From: DASSKW01 sp035690065
Lineage (GTDB): Bacteria > Pseudomonadota > Gammaproteobacteria > Natronospirales > REEB76
Direction: 5' to 3'
Length of the DNA: 17,449 nt
Assembly: GCA_035690065.1 (NCBI GenBank)
Contig: DASSKW010000113.1
Location: 1 to 17,449 of the forward strand
A model generated the notes under the pieces. It was not told the origin of the DNA and ran no database searches. It worked only from the letters and a program-made list of their open reading frames with translations. Made by a program: the position numbers and the translations under genes. The stretch's first letter is position 1; the number at the start of each line of letters is the position of its first letter. Below are positions 1-6,062 of the stretch, in pieces.

Positions 1-42
1 CATTCGAAATTTGAATGGCTTGATAAAGAGGGGTTGAATTAC

Positions 43-690
43 ATGAATCCACCGACCGTTTTGCGTCCCGTACGACCCGATGAGCGCCCATGGCCAGTGC
101 GCTATGCCAACTTCATAAGCTTGGCGGTGTTTGTCGCCGCCGGGGTCATGGTGTTGGTTTCGGATCCAAAGATGTTTCAAAAGGCATTGGCCGGAGACCC
201 TCACGAGATACGCTTTCTCCTGACCACGGGGATCTATCCCATCGTCATCCTGTTTGCGGCCTTCGCCATACCCAAGGCAGTAGCCAAGCAGCAGCGCAGC
301 GTGCTGACGATCACCGACGATGTGGTGACCCTGAAAATGCGCAGTGCGGGTGTGGAGCCGGAACGCGTCGTCTGGTCTGTGAAGCGTAACGATATCCGCG
401 ACGTGCGCCTCTATGGTGCGGGGAGCAAGGCGCAGTTCATATTTCTCTTGAAGGCAGAATCGGCAATCAAGCGGTTTTGGCGGCTGGCGGATACTTCGGG
501 CGGAACGCGCTTGCGAGCCGGCAGCTGGGTGCTGAGTACCAGGAACGATGTCAGCGCGCATCCACCCATGCCCGTGAATCAGTGGATTGCAAGCCGCGCA
601 GCATCACGCAAAGCAATGCTCGACTCGGACCTGGGCCGCGCGCTGATCGAGCATGGCTATCTCAAGACGATGGAGAATACGAAAAGCTAG
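43..690 (+). CDS. Two-helix membrane protein, STM3941-like, function unknown
   Basis: I do not recognise a named function. From the ATG at 43 the protein is about 215 residues. An in-frame TTG at 34 is possible, but GAGGGG at 28-33 sits 9 nt before the ATG and directly abuts the TTG, so the ATG is preferred. Two hydrophobic segments lie near residues 24-42 and 62-80. A soluble C-terminal half follows, with alternating beta-like stretches (VLTITDDVVTLKM, then RNDIRDVRLYG). The layout of two membrane helices followed by a small PH-like beta domain resembles the STM3941 family of uncharacterised inner-membrane proteins; this is recalled by pattern, not computed. The C-terminal half would face the cytoplasm if the short basic N-terminus is inside. 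It is followed by an 83-nt gap before the next gene, so an operon is possible but not shown. Confidence 0.75.
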   Translation: MNPPTVLRPVRPDERPWPVRYANFISLAVFVAAGVMVLVSDPKMFQKALAGDPHEIRFLLTTGIYPIVILFAAFAIPKAVAKQQRSVLTITDDVVTLKMRSAGVEPERVVWSVKRNDIRDVRLYGAGSKAQFIFLLKAESAIKRFWRLADTSGGTRLRAGSWVLSTRNDVSAHPPMPVNQWIASRAASRKAMLDSDLGRALIEHGYLKTMENTKS

Positions 691-773
691 CGCTTGCGCC
701 ATGCGGCTGGGAATATCCCTGATATCCATTCTATTATCAACGAGAAATTGTGATTCAAACGGCAATATAAACG

Positions 774-1505
774 ATGAAAATGATCTCTTATTTATTGGCT
801 TTGGCGTCAATCATTCTATTATTTAGTGGCTGCTCCGCAGCTCCCGCACGGGTGTCTGTTGGTCCGTATTGGAAAGATGCAGTATGGAAGCAGGATTTAG
901 TTGCATCAATTAACAAAAATGTGCTCTATCCGGACAAAGCGGATGCGTTTTTCATCGTCCATAGTGAAGGTACGGTTGGATTCGATTACAAGGATGGGAA
1001 ACTGGTTAATCTGGCGATTGTGAAATCAACGGGATACGGATTTCTCGATCAAACTATAATTGCCGGTATTACCGCTACTGTGCCACCGCCTGTGGATCCG
1101 GCATATAAAAATCATGTGTACCATTTCCAGTTGACCATCGTCATGGAGCCGGATCCCGATCAATTCAGGATGATTCTTTACAGTAAAATTGCGTCCGGAA
1201 CGAAGCTTGCTTCAGCTCAATACCCCGCGGATCGGGCCGTCGTCGATATCCATACGGATTATATCGACGGGAAATTGACCAATATGACATTGCATCTTGT
1301 GCGTGGACCGGCTGGAATCGACAAACAAGTAGAAACCGCCCTGGAATCCCTGCGTCTACCTTCACCGCCTGAATATATGGTGCACAAACCAGTACCGCTA
1401 GCAATTACGATTTGTGTGGCCCAAACATACAAGGCCTGCAAACCGAGCAGCCTGGTTGCTTGGAGGTCTTTGCATGGCCTCACGTTTACCATCGTCCCGC
1501 CGTGA
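774..1505 (+). CDS. Lipoprotein with two tandem TonB-C-like domains
   Basis: The 243-residue product begins with a lipoprotein signal: a hydrophobic stretch at residues 5-17 ends in LFSGC, with Cys20 as the predicted lipidated residue. Residues about 43-124 match the TonB C-terminal fold in pattern (LYPDKA, then G-V-F, DGKLVNLAIVKSTG, LDQ and a Pro-rich VPPP). Residues about 136-216 look like a second, more degenerate copy (QYPADRA, DGKLTNMTLHLV, IDKQVETALESL). In TonB this domain contacts TonB-dependent receptors. Here the usual N-terminal inner-membrane anchor and Pro-rich spanner are absent, so the protein is probably a membrane-tethered periplasmic adaptor and not a canonical energy transducer. 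No good Shine-Dalgarno is visible before the ATG at 774, and an alternative ATG lies at 780. The codon use and AT-rich start differ from the GC-rich genes nearby, which hints at transfer. Confidence 0.7.
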   Translation: MKMISYLLALASIILLFSGCSAAPARVSVGPYWKDAVWKQDLVASINKNVLYPDKADAFFIVHSEGTVGFDYKDGKLVNLAIVKSTGYGFLDQTIIAGITATVPPPVDPAYKNHVYHFQLTIVMEPDPDQFRMILYSKIASGTKLASAQYPADRAVVDIHTDYIDGKLTNMTLHLVRGPAGIDKQVETALESLRLPSPPEYMVHKPVPLAITICVAQTYKACKPSSLVAWRSLHGLTFTIVPP

Positions 1506-1597
1506 GTCTGGGTAGCGATTGGGTTAGAGGAAAAATGCCTGTCGCGGCGCAATTTGTCCATCTATCCCAGGCATCTGCGGGGCCGCTTAAGTCTGAC

Positions 1598-2350
1598 TCA
1601 GTGTTTCGGGAGACTCTTCCCGGCAAAGGTTTGCGCGGCAAGGTCCTGCTCGTACGCATCCATGGCGGTGAGCAATATTGTTTTAAGAGCGGGGAAATCC
1701 GCAGGAATGGTTTTGTCGATAGGCTGTACGCCGGGGTCGTTCTTTGGCTGTTTGGCGTCGCGCAGTTTGCTCCGCAGCCAGTCGTAGCCCAGCGCATGAC
1801 TGGTTTGCCAGTTGAATAGTTGCAAGTAGTCGAGATGGTGATGTTTCACCAGCGCGACGACGTCGAATAGGTCGCGGGTGGTGATGCGTGTGGCCAGCAG
1901 CAGGCTTTTCATGAACGCCAGACGCTGGATGTCCAGCACACGGATGTGGCCGGTCTTCATGCCCGGCACCGGTGCGACGTGTTTGTCCAGCACCGGTTCG
2001 GTGAGCGTGCGCGGATATTGCGGGATGAAAAAGCTGAGCTTTGCGCCGCCGACGTTGTAATCCTGCTGCACAGCATCCAGATCCAGGCCGGCGTTTTCAA
2101 AGTCGCTGCGCTCGACAGCATGAGGATATCTGCTGACGGTGAATGCGTTGGGATCGAAACCACGGATGACCGTATTTATGGTGGTGCGATTGAGCCGTGG
2201 ACCTTCCATGGCGAAGTCGAGGTCTTCGCTCAGGCGATGCCGCAGTCGTAACGCCAGCGCGGTGCCGCCGACGAGCGTGTAAGGCTCGATGGCGGGCATG
2301 TCGCGCAGCGCACGAAACAGCGCTTCAGTTTTGGCGGGCAGCGCGATCAT
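1598..2350 (-). CDS. abiEii: AbiEii/AbiGii-family nucleotidyltransferase toxin
   Basis: The 250-residue protein carries the signature of the DNA polymerase beta-type nucleotidyltransferase fold found in AbiEii toxins. Residues 27-46 hold the GGT motif (28-30) followed by SEDLDF, whose Asp43 and Asp45 would bind metal. Further on, LDIQRLAFMKSLL and RDLFDVVAL (about 139-168) match the conserved Lys and Arg-Asp motifs of the family. Known members of this family act as type IV toxins or nucleotidyltransferases that transfer NTP, with growth arrest or phage-abortive infection as the outcome. Its ATG (2350) lies inside the 3' end of the upstream antitoxin gene, a 26-nt overlap that suggests translational coupling. 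The length is near the usual for shorter DUF1814 proteins. It converges on the lipoprotein gene, with 92 nt between the two stops. Confidence 0.85.
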   Translation of the reverse strand: MIALPAKTEALFRALRDMPAIEPYTLVGGTALALRLRHRLSEDLDFAMEGPRLNRTTINTVIRGFDPNAFTVSRYPHAVERSDFENAGLDLDAVQQDYNVGGAKLSFFIPQYPRTLTEPVLDKHVAPVPGMKTGHIRVLDIQRLAFMKSLLLATRITTRDLFDVVALVKHHHLDYLQLFNWQTSHALGYDWLRSKLRDAKQPKNDPGVQPIDKTIPADFPALKTILLTAMDAYEQDLAAQTFAGKSLPKH

Positions 2351-2801
2351 GGCCTATCCGCAGGTTGTGCAACAGCTGGCCGGCGTCGGCGCGGGCGCCC
2401 GGGTTCCAGTCTCCTTCCGCTGCCAACTCACGCGCGGCTTGTTCGACGCGGGCGAGCCCGAAGCGGCGGCTGGCGTCGAGCAACCCGGCGAAAGAGGGGC
2501 GCATGAGCACGGCGGCAAGTTCGGTTTCGACCGGAACATTCCCATCCGGCCGGCTCCAGGTCACGGGAAACGGTGCTGGCAGAGCGGCCCTGTTGCGTTT
2601 GGGCAGGCGGACCTGGATAACCGTGCGCCCGCCTTTCACGGCCGGCACGAGTTGCAACCGACCGGCTTCGGCCAAGGTTTTCACCCGCGGCAGCACCCGC
2701 CGGTACGGGCGATCCAGGGCTTTCGCAAGCCGGTAGACGCTGGGCGAACCCAGGCGTGCGGCGGTCTTGATCAACGTGTCGTCGGTGTCGCGGCTGCGCA
2801 T
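2325..2801 (-). CDS. abiEi: AbiEi-like winged-helix antitoxin
   Basis: This gene lies immediately upstream of the nucleotidyltransferase and overlaps it. I choose the ATG at 2801 (158 residues). AAGG at 2814-2811 on the minus strand lies 9 nt before it, and the alternative in-frame ATG at 2822 sits inside the operator palindrome. An even longer reading reaching 2978 would run through the promoter. Residues about 8-60 read as a winged helix-turn-helix (DDTLIKTAARLGSPSVYRLA, then RRVLPRVKTLAEAGRLQLVP, then a strand ending in VIQVRLP). This fits an AbiEi-type transcriptional repressor and antitoxin that neutralises AbiEii. The C-terminal half is Arg/Ala-rich and helical (RRFGLARVEQAARELAAEG). 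Sequence similarity to classical AbiEi is not obvious by eye, so the name rests mostly on position and the winged-helix pattern. Confidence 0.65.
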   Translation of the reverse strand: MRSRDTDDTLIKTAARLGSPSVYRLAKALDRPYRRVLPRVKTLAEAGRLQLVPAVKGGRTVIQVRLPKRNRAALPAPFPVTWSRPDGNVPVETELAAVLMRPSFAGLLDASRRFGLARVEQAARELAAEGDWNPGARADAGQLLHNLRIGHDRAARQN

Positions 2802-2813
2802 TGGATGGGGCCT

Positions 2814-2842
2814 TATAGTCATATATGACCATAGGTAGTATA
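2814..2842 (-). promoter_or_regulatory. Promoter and palindromic operator of the AbiE-like operon
   Basis: On the minus strand a -10 hexamer TATACT (2842-2837) is followed by a 20-bp palindrome at 2814-2833. On the plus strand this reads TATAGTCATATATGACCATA, with one mismatched pair and a perfect 12-bp core GTCATATATGAC. With transcription starting near 2830, the palindrome covers the start region, the expected place for repression by the winged-helix antitoxin. No convincing -35 is visible. Upstream, 2851-3018 holds no gene that I can support. Confidence 0.6.
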
Positions 2843-3018
2843 CACTGGGACGGCTCGGCTGGTGGGCGGCGGACGCGGGCCGGACGGGGTTGGGCGCGGG
2901 CGGCGCGCCGAGTCTTTGGGACGATAGAACGTCAGGTCGGCAATAGTTGGTTTTGAACGGGCATGATTGGCCCCACAATGAGCCCGGTTAGGTGAACGGC
3001 ATTTAGTGGAGAGCAGGA

Positions 3019-3279
3019 TTGAAAAAACTCAAACACGAAAACGAACTGGTTCACGGCGCGATTGAAGCCGGCGTCAAATATGCCGAGAAGCGGAAGGCGG
3101 CGATCTTCGAACCGACCGATTCGGCGGCGGACAAGATTCTTTTTATTTACCGGTTGCTGGTGCACGACAAGATCATTCCGCCGATGCCGGAGGATCAGGT
3201 GTCGCAGCAGAGCATGCGACATCGGTTAGCAATATGGTATTCGAAGACCCTGCCGAAAGATGATCCGTTGTTGAAGTAA
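3019..3279 (+). CDS. DUF5062-like small protein
   Basis: The product is an 86-residue, charged, mostly helical protein of unknown role. It starts at a TTG (3019) with GGAG at 3008-3011 placed 7 nt upstream; no in-frame ATG is available early enough. The pattern of an N-terminal KKLKHE and ELV helix, then AGVKYAEKR, then DSAADKILFIYRLLVHDKII and a C-terminal IWYSKTLPKDDPLLK resembles the DUF5062 family of gammaproteobacteria as I remember it; no search was run. The final 20 or so codons, the stop and the following REP palindrome recur in diverged form at 4381-4475. That marks this 3' end as the left side of a duplication that brackets the ParE toxin-antitoxin operon. Confidence 0.65.
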   Translation: MKKLKHENELVHGAIEAGVKYAEKRKAAIFEPTDSAADKILFIYRLLVHDKIIPPMPEDQVSQQSMRHRLAIWYSKTLPKDDPLLK

Positions 3280-3286
3280 GATTAAG

Positions 3287-3420
3287 AATAGATTCCAGCT
3301 TTCGCTGGAATGACAGAAGGGCGATGCTGGGGAGGCTGGATTAAGACTGGATTCCCGCCTTCGCGGGAATGACGGGAGAGCAGGAATGGATTCCAGCTTT
3401 CGCTGGAATGACAGAAGGGT
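3287..3420. repeat. REP-like palindrome cluster 1
   Basis: There are three complete 20-nt hairpins. Type A is ATTCCAGC-tttc-GCTGGAAT at 3292-3311 and 3390-3409. Type B is ATTCCCGC-cttc-GCGGGAAT at 3351-3370. Each is followed by TGACRG. The units are joined by short spacers such as AGAAGGGYGATGCTGGGGAG. This is the common intergenic 'GGATTCC...GGAATGAC' palindrome of many Proteobacteria, often associated with REP-type transposases of the Y1 family. A remnant of such a transposase occurs at 14682. Confidence 0.85.
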
Positions 3421-3451
3421 GATGCTGGGGAGTCTGGATTCAGACTGGATT

Positions 3452-3578
3452 GACCGCCATGGGTTCGCTGCGATAGCGGCGAACGGGCATGCAGGGACGT
3501 ATGCCCTGGACTTTAAAGCGAAGCACGGAGCGCAGCTTGAAAGGCGGAAATGCAGATTTTGCAGGAGCAAAAATCTGC
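3452..3578. other. About 127-bp insertion inside a REP palindrome
   Basis: The left flank CTGGATT of a type B unit ends at 3451. Its right part, CCCGCCTCCGCGGGAATGACG, resumes near 3579, so about 127 bp interrupt one REP. The inserted piece is built of inverted repeats: GTTCGC/GCGAAC at 3463-3484, GGGCAT/ATGCCC at 3485-3506, the palindrome CTTTAAAG at 3511-3518, and GCAGATTTTGC against GCAAAAATCTGC at 3552-3577. It contains no credible gene. The stretch from 3600 to the operator at 3770 holds only a degenerate REP fragment and no feature that I can name. Confidence 0.5.
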
Positions 3579-3769
3579 CCCGCCTCCGCGGGAATGACGA
3601 GAGCAAGGGTGGATCCCAGCCTCGGCTTTGGCCTCCTGCGTCGCTCTCGGCATCTGTTCCAGCATTGCTCTATCTTCGCTTATCCATAGGCTCGTCCCGC
3701 CTGCATCCACGCAGGCGTCTGCAGGGGCGAGAAGACAGAGGAAAGTCGTCAGCTTGCGGCGAGTCAAGC

Positions 3770-3793
3770 GTGGTACTACTATAGTAATACCAC
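3770..3793. promoter_or_regulatory. 24-bp operator/promoter of the parD-parE operon
   Basis: The left arm GTGGTACTACTA (3770-3781) pairs with the right arm TAGTAATACCAC (3782-3793), with only one mismatched pair across 24 bp. A -10-like TATAGT (3780-3785) straddles the centre, so a bound repressor would block the promoter. This is the layout expected for autoregulation by a ribbon-helix-helix antitoxin. A -35 at proper spacing is not clear. Confidence 0.7.
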
Positions 3794-3810
3794 TGAGGCA
3801 GGAGGTTTTT

Positions 3811-4092
3811 ATGACTACCGCTACAACCTTGAAACTGCCGGACAAACTCAAGGCCCGCATCGGCCGACTTGCGAAAGAAAGCGGGCGTTCGGCTCACAGC
3901 CTGATGGTCGAGGCGCTGGAACGCGAAGTGGCTCGCGAAGAACGCATGCGCGATTTTGTGCACGAGGCAGTCGTCAGTGATGCCGCAGTCCACGAAGGCG
4001 CCGCGGTCTATCGTGCGGAAGATGTTCATGCCTGGCTTGAGCGTCTGGCTCTCAACCCCAAGGCCAGGAAGCCGAAGTCGTGGCGCAGGTAG
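3811..4092 (+). CDS. Ribbon-helix-helix antitoxin (ParD/CopG type)
   Basis: This 93-residue protein has a strong ribosome-binding site, AGGAGG at 3800-3805, 5 nt before the ATG at 3811. A longer reading from 3628 would run through repeats and the operator and is rejected. The N-terminus TTATTLKLPDKLKARIGRLA gives the DNA-binding beta strand, and the next segment, KESGRSAHSLMVEALEREV, gives the two helices of a ribbon-helix-helix. The C-terminal part (VHAWLERLALNPKARKP) would wrap the toxin. It should neutralise the toxin encoded next and repress the operon through the palindrome just upstream. The stop codon overlaps the toxin start by 13 nt. Confidence 0.85.
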   Translation: MTTATTLKLPDKLKARIGRLAKESGRSAHSLMVEALEREVAREERMRDFVHEAVVSDAAVHEGAAVYRAEDVHAWLERLALNPKARKPKSWRR

Positions 4093-4373
4093 TCTATTCC
4101 GGCAATGCGCTGAACAATCTGACACAGGCGTTCGAGCTTCTCCACCGTGAGAACCCGGATGCTGCGGTTGCATCAGCTCATGCGATACGCACCGCTGTTG
4201 AGACGCTTGTCGATCATCCGCTGATCGGGCGGCGTGTTCAGGGTGAGATCCGTGAATTGGTGATTTCTTTCGGCAAAACCGGTTACGTGGCGCTTTATCG
4301 TTTCCTGCCTGAACAGAATCAGATTCGTATTCTTGCCCTACGGCATCAGCGGGAGCTGGATTATCCAGGTTGA
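4080..4373 (+). CDS. ParE/RelE-family toxin
   Basis: The 97-residue protein starts at GTG 4080 inside the antitoxin gene (13-nt overlap), which fits coupled translation. Its first residues are MAQVVYSGNALNNLTQ. The family pattern is clear in the C-terminal half: HPLIGRRV, then EIRELVISFGKTGYVALYRF and IRILALRHQREL, the core beta-sheet and terminal helix of ParE/RelE-fold toxins. ParE proteins poison DNA gyrase and RelE proteins cut mRNA. The sequence by eye does not separate the two, although the form with RELVI...YVALYR...ILALRHQRE is closest to ParE-like members paired with CopG/ParD antitoxins. The gene is full length. The repeat-laden region on both sides indicates that the operon arrived as a unit. 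Confidence 0.87.
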   Translation: MAQVVYSGNALNNLTQAFELLHRENPDAAVASAHAIRTAVETLVDHPLIGRRVQGEIRELVISFGKTGYVALYRFLPEQNQIRILALRHQRELDYPG

Positions 4374-4380
4374 AAAAGCA

Positions 4381-4443
4381 GCCATTCGCGCTGTCATCTG
4401 GTATTTCAGGACTCTGCCGAAAGATCATCCGTTGTTGAAGTAA
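4381..4443 (+). pseudogene. Duplicated 3' tail of the DUF5062-like gene
   Basis: Twenty codons and a stop (AIRAVIWYFRTLPKDHPLLK) mirror the end of the gene at 3019-3279 (HRLAIWYSKTLPKDDPLLK). Similarity continues through the stop into GATTAAGAAT and the first REP hairpin. No start codon or 5' part exists. The stop codons of the two copies are 1164 bp apart, and the ParE operon lies between them. The copy has diverged at several sites, so the duplication is not recent or came from a paralogous locus. Confidence 0.75.
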
Positions 4444-4450
4444 GATTAAG

Positions 4451-4723
4451 AATGGATTCCAGCTTTCGCTGGAATGACGGAGATAAAGATTATCCGGTTG
4501 AAATGACGGCTAATTAAGGCTGGATCCCCGCCTTCGCGGGAATGACGGGAGAGCAAGGATGGATCCCAGCTTTCGCTAGAATGACGGAAGAGCAGGAATG
4601 GATTCCAGCTTTCGCTGGAATGACGGAGATAAAGATTATCCGCTGTTGAAATGACGGCTAATTAAGGCTGGATCCCCGCCTTCGCGGGAATGACGGGAGA
4701 GCAAGGATGGATCCCAGCATGAC
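4451..4723. repeat. REP-like cluster 2 with a tandem 120-bp duplication
   Basis: Complete hairpins of type A lie at 4456-4475, 4563-4582 (one arm mismatch) and 4602-4621, and type B at 4524-4543 and 4672-4691. A truncated type A half lies at 4709-4723. A block of about 120 bp (4451-4570) is repeated at 4597-4718 with only a 2-nt difference in length (TATCCGGTTGAAATG against TATCCGCTGTTGAAATG). Each block contains a type A hairpin, AGATAAAGATTATCCG, GGCTAATTAAGG and a type B hairpin. No gene is present between 4444 and 4854. Confidence 0.85.
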
Positions 4724-4827
4724 GTAATGGATGGGTCTCCGTTTTCCTGTGCCCGTCTTGAAACAGCTCACGGTAGCCCCGGAGGCCAGAGGTGGCGCGG
4801 GGTTCGGAAATTCTGCTTGATTCCTGC

Positions 4828-4854
4828 GACCTTTTGCCCGCTTCAGGCATCCTA
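4828..4854 (+). promoter_or_regulatory. Candidate ECF-type promoter of the sigma operon
   Basis: GACCTTTT at 4828-4835 and CATCCTA at 4848-4854 are 17 bp apart counting from GAC to CATC. This resembles the AAC / CGTC layout of many ECF-dependent promoters. The expected transcription start falls at about 4858-4861, on or next to the start codon. The operon may therefore be autoregulated and its message leaderless. This is inference from pattern only. Confidence 0.35.
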
Positions 4855-4860
4855 GTGAGT

Positions 4861-5436
4861 ATGGCCACCCCGTTCCAGCAGACCGTCGATGACTCGTTAC
4901 TGACCCGTGCCCGTCAGGGCGAGGGCGATGCGCAGGCGGAACTGTTCAGGTTGTTTGGCCGTCCGGTGTACAACCTGGCGCGCCGCCTGCTGGTGAAACG
5001 GGAACTCGCCGAGGATGTGTTGCAGGACACGTTCGTCGAAGTGTTGCGCAACCTGACGGCGTTTCGCGGCGAGGCGCCGTTCGGGATGTGGCTGCGGCGC
5101 ATCGCAGTGAATCACTGCCTGATGCATCTGCGTTCGCCCTGGCAGCGTCGTCGTCTGGAGCTGGACGAAGGCGATGAGTCGGGGATGTTGCGAAGCAGCG
5201 AGTACGGATTCGACGCCCTGGATCTGGAACGGGCATTGGAGAATCTGCCGCCGGAGGCGCGTGCGGTGGTGTGGTTGCACGATGTGGAAGGATACACACA
5301 TCAGGAGATCGGACAGATGCTGAACGCCACGGCAAGTTTTTCGAAGTCCCAGTTGGCGCGCGCCTATGTACGGATGCGCCACTGGGCTGTCAACGAAGCA
5401 GGTGAACAATCATGCATGCCAGCCCTGAGCAATTGA
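4861..5436 (+). CDS. ECF-family RNA polymerase sigma factor
   Basis: From the ATG at 4861 the product is 191 residues. A GTG at 4855 with AGG at 4845-4847 would add two residues and is an acceptable alternative, while an in-frame GTG at 4792 is unlikely. Region 2 (about 27-90) reads AELFRLFGRPVYNLARRLL, then AEDVLQDTFVEVLRNL, then FGMWLRRIAVNHCLMHLR, covering core binding and -10 recognition. Region 4 (about 125-178) reads ALENLPPEARAVVWLHDVEG, then HQEIGQMLN and SKSQLARAYVRMR, the -35-binding helix-turn-helix. Sigma-70 regions 1 and 3 are absent, as in all ECF factors. The gene overlaps the anti-sigma gene by 25 nt, and both are followed by a double-PDZ exported protein, which points to an envelope-stress role. 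The exact ECF subgroup is not assigned. Confidence 0.93.
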   Translation: MATPFQQTVDDSLLTRARQGEGDAQAELFRLFGRPVYNLARRLLVKRELAEDVLQDTFVEVLRNLTAFRGEAPFGMWLRRIAVNHCLMHLRSPWQRRRLELDEGDESGMLRSSEYGFDALDLERALENLPPEARAVVWLHDVEGYTHQEIGQMLNATASFSKSQLARAYVRMRHWAVNEAGEQSCMPALSN

Positions 5437-6038
5437 TCGCATTGCGCGATGGCGAACCCGTGGATGCGTCGACACAGATGCACGTGCATGGATGTGCGAT
5501 GTGCGGCGCTGAATTGCAGACATTGGCCGAATTCCGCGAGCAGCTTTCCACGCTGCCCACGTTCGCCTTGCCGGAAGGCGCATGGGAGTCGGTCGTCACG
5601 CGTGTTACGCAGGGTGGTTCGAGATCCCGCTATCGGCATGGTGGGTTGCGCGCGGCTGGGGTCGCGATGGTGGCTTCGATCGTGATCGCAGTCTCGCTGG
5701 CCATGTTCCCCATCACGGCCCGATGGCCCACGGAAAAGTCGAGCGTGGATGGCGCACGTCCGGTATCGGTGTCGCAACTGGTGATGCAATCGCAGTACCT
5801 GGAGAACGCTGTCCTGTCATTGAACGCGAATACCGACCACATGATCATCAGTGCCGGGACTGCTGCCATGGTGGCGGCGCTCGAAGATCGGATCGCATTG
5901 GTAGATTACGAGATCAATCACGCCGCGATTGATCCGGATAATCATGGGCGCCTGCCGCAACTCTGGCAGCAGCGCGTGAATCTTCTGCAGTCGCTTGCTG
6001 CCGTGCGTTATGCGCAGGTCGCCAGCAACAATATCTGA
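5412..6038 (+). CDS. Zinc-finger anti-sigma factor, single-pass membrane
   Basis: The ATG at 5412 has AGGTGA at 5400-5405. The 208-residue protein shows the ZAS zinc-binding motif His24-x3-Cys28-x2-Cys31 (HVHGCAMC) in an N-terminal helical domain. One membrane helix follows at about residues 81-99 (AAGVAMVASIVIAVSLAMF), and then a periplasmic domain of about 100 residues. This is the plan of anti-sigma factors that hold an ECF factor at the membrane until a signal is received. The periplasmic part (QLVMQSQYLENAVLSLN onward) has no domain that I recognise and seems largely helical. Overlap with the sigma gene suggests coupled, stoichiometric synthesis. Confidence 0.88.
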   Translation: MHASPEQLIALRDGEPVDASTQMHVHGCAMCGAELQTLAEFREQLSTLPTFALPEGAWESVVTRVTQGGSRSRYRHGGLRAAGVAMVASIVIAVSLAMFPITARWPTEKSSVDGARPVSVSQLVMQSQYLENAVLSLNANTDHMIISAGTAAMVAALEDRIALVDYEINHAAIDPDNHGRLPQLWQQRVNLLQSLAAVRYAQVASNNI

Positions 6039-6062
6039 TCGACATCAAGTGAGGTTATAGAC

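Noticed and set aside
1535..1574. Possible terminator between the lipoprotein and abiEii stops (ATGCCTG/CAGGCAT)
   Set aside because: The 26-nt loop and lack of a T-tract make it weak.
2823..2978. N-terminal extension of the AbiEi-like antitoxin up to 2978
   Set aside because: It would include the promoter and operator, is Pro/Ser-rich and has no ribosome-binding site.
3226..3606. Minus-strand 126-codon ORF in the repeats
   Set aside because: It is made of translated REP palindromes (recurring SFPRRRES) and is not protein-like otherwise.
3628..3810. Longer start for the ribbon-helix-helix antitoxin
   Set aside because: The extension runs through degenerate repeats and the operator; a strong AGGAGG precedes the ATG at 3811.
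3670..4428. Minus-strand 252-codon ORF opposite the ParE operon
   Set aside because: It is antisense to two well-supported genes and to the operator, with no family pattern.
3287..4723. CRISPR array
   Set aside because: Repeats are palindromic REPs with irregular spacing and partly duplicated spacers; there are no cas genes.
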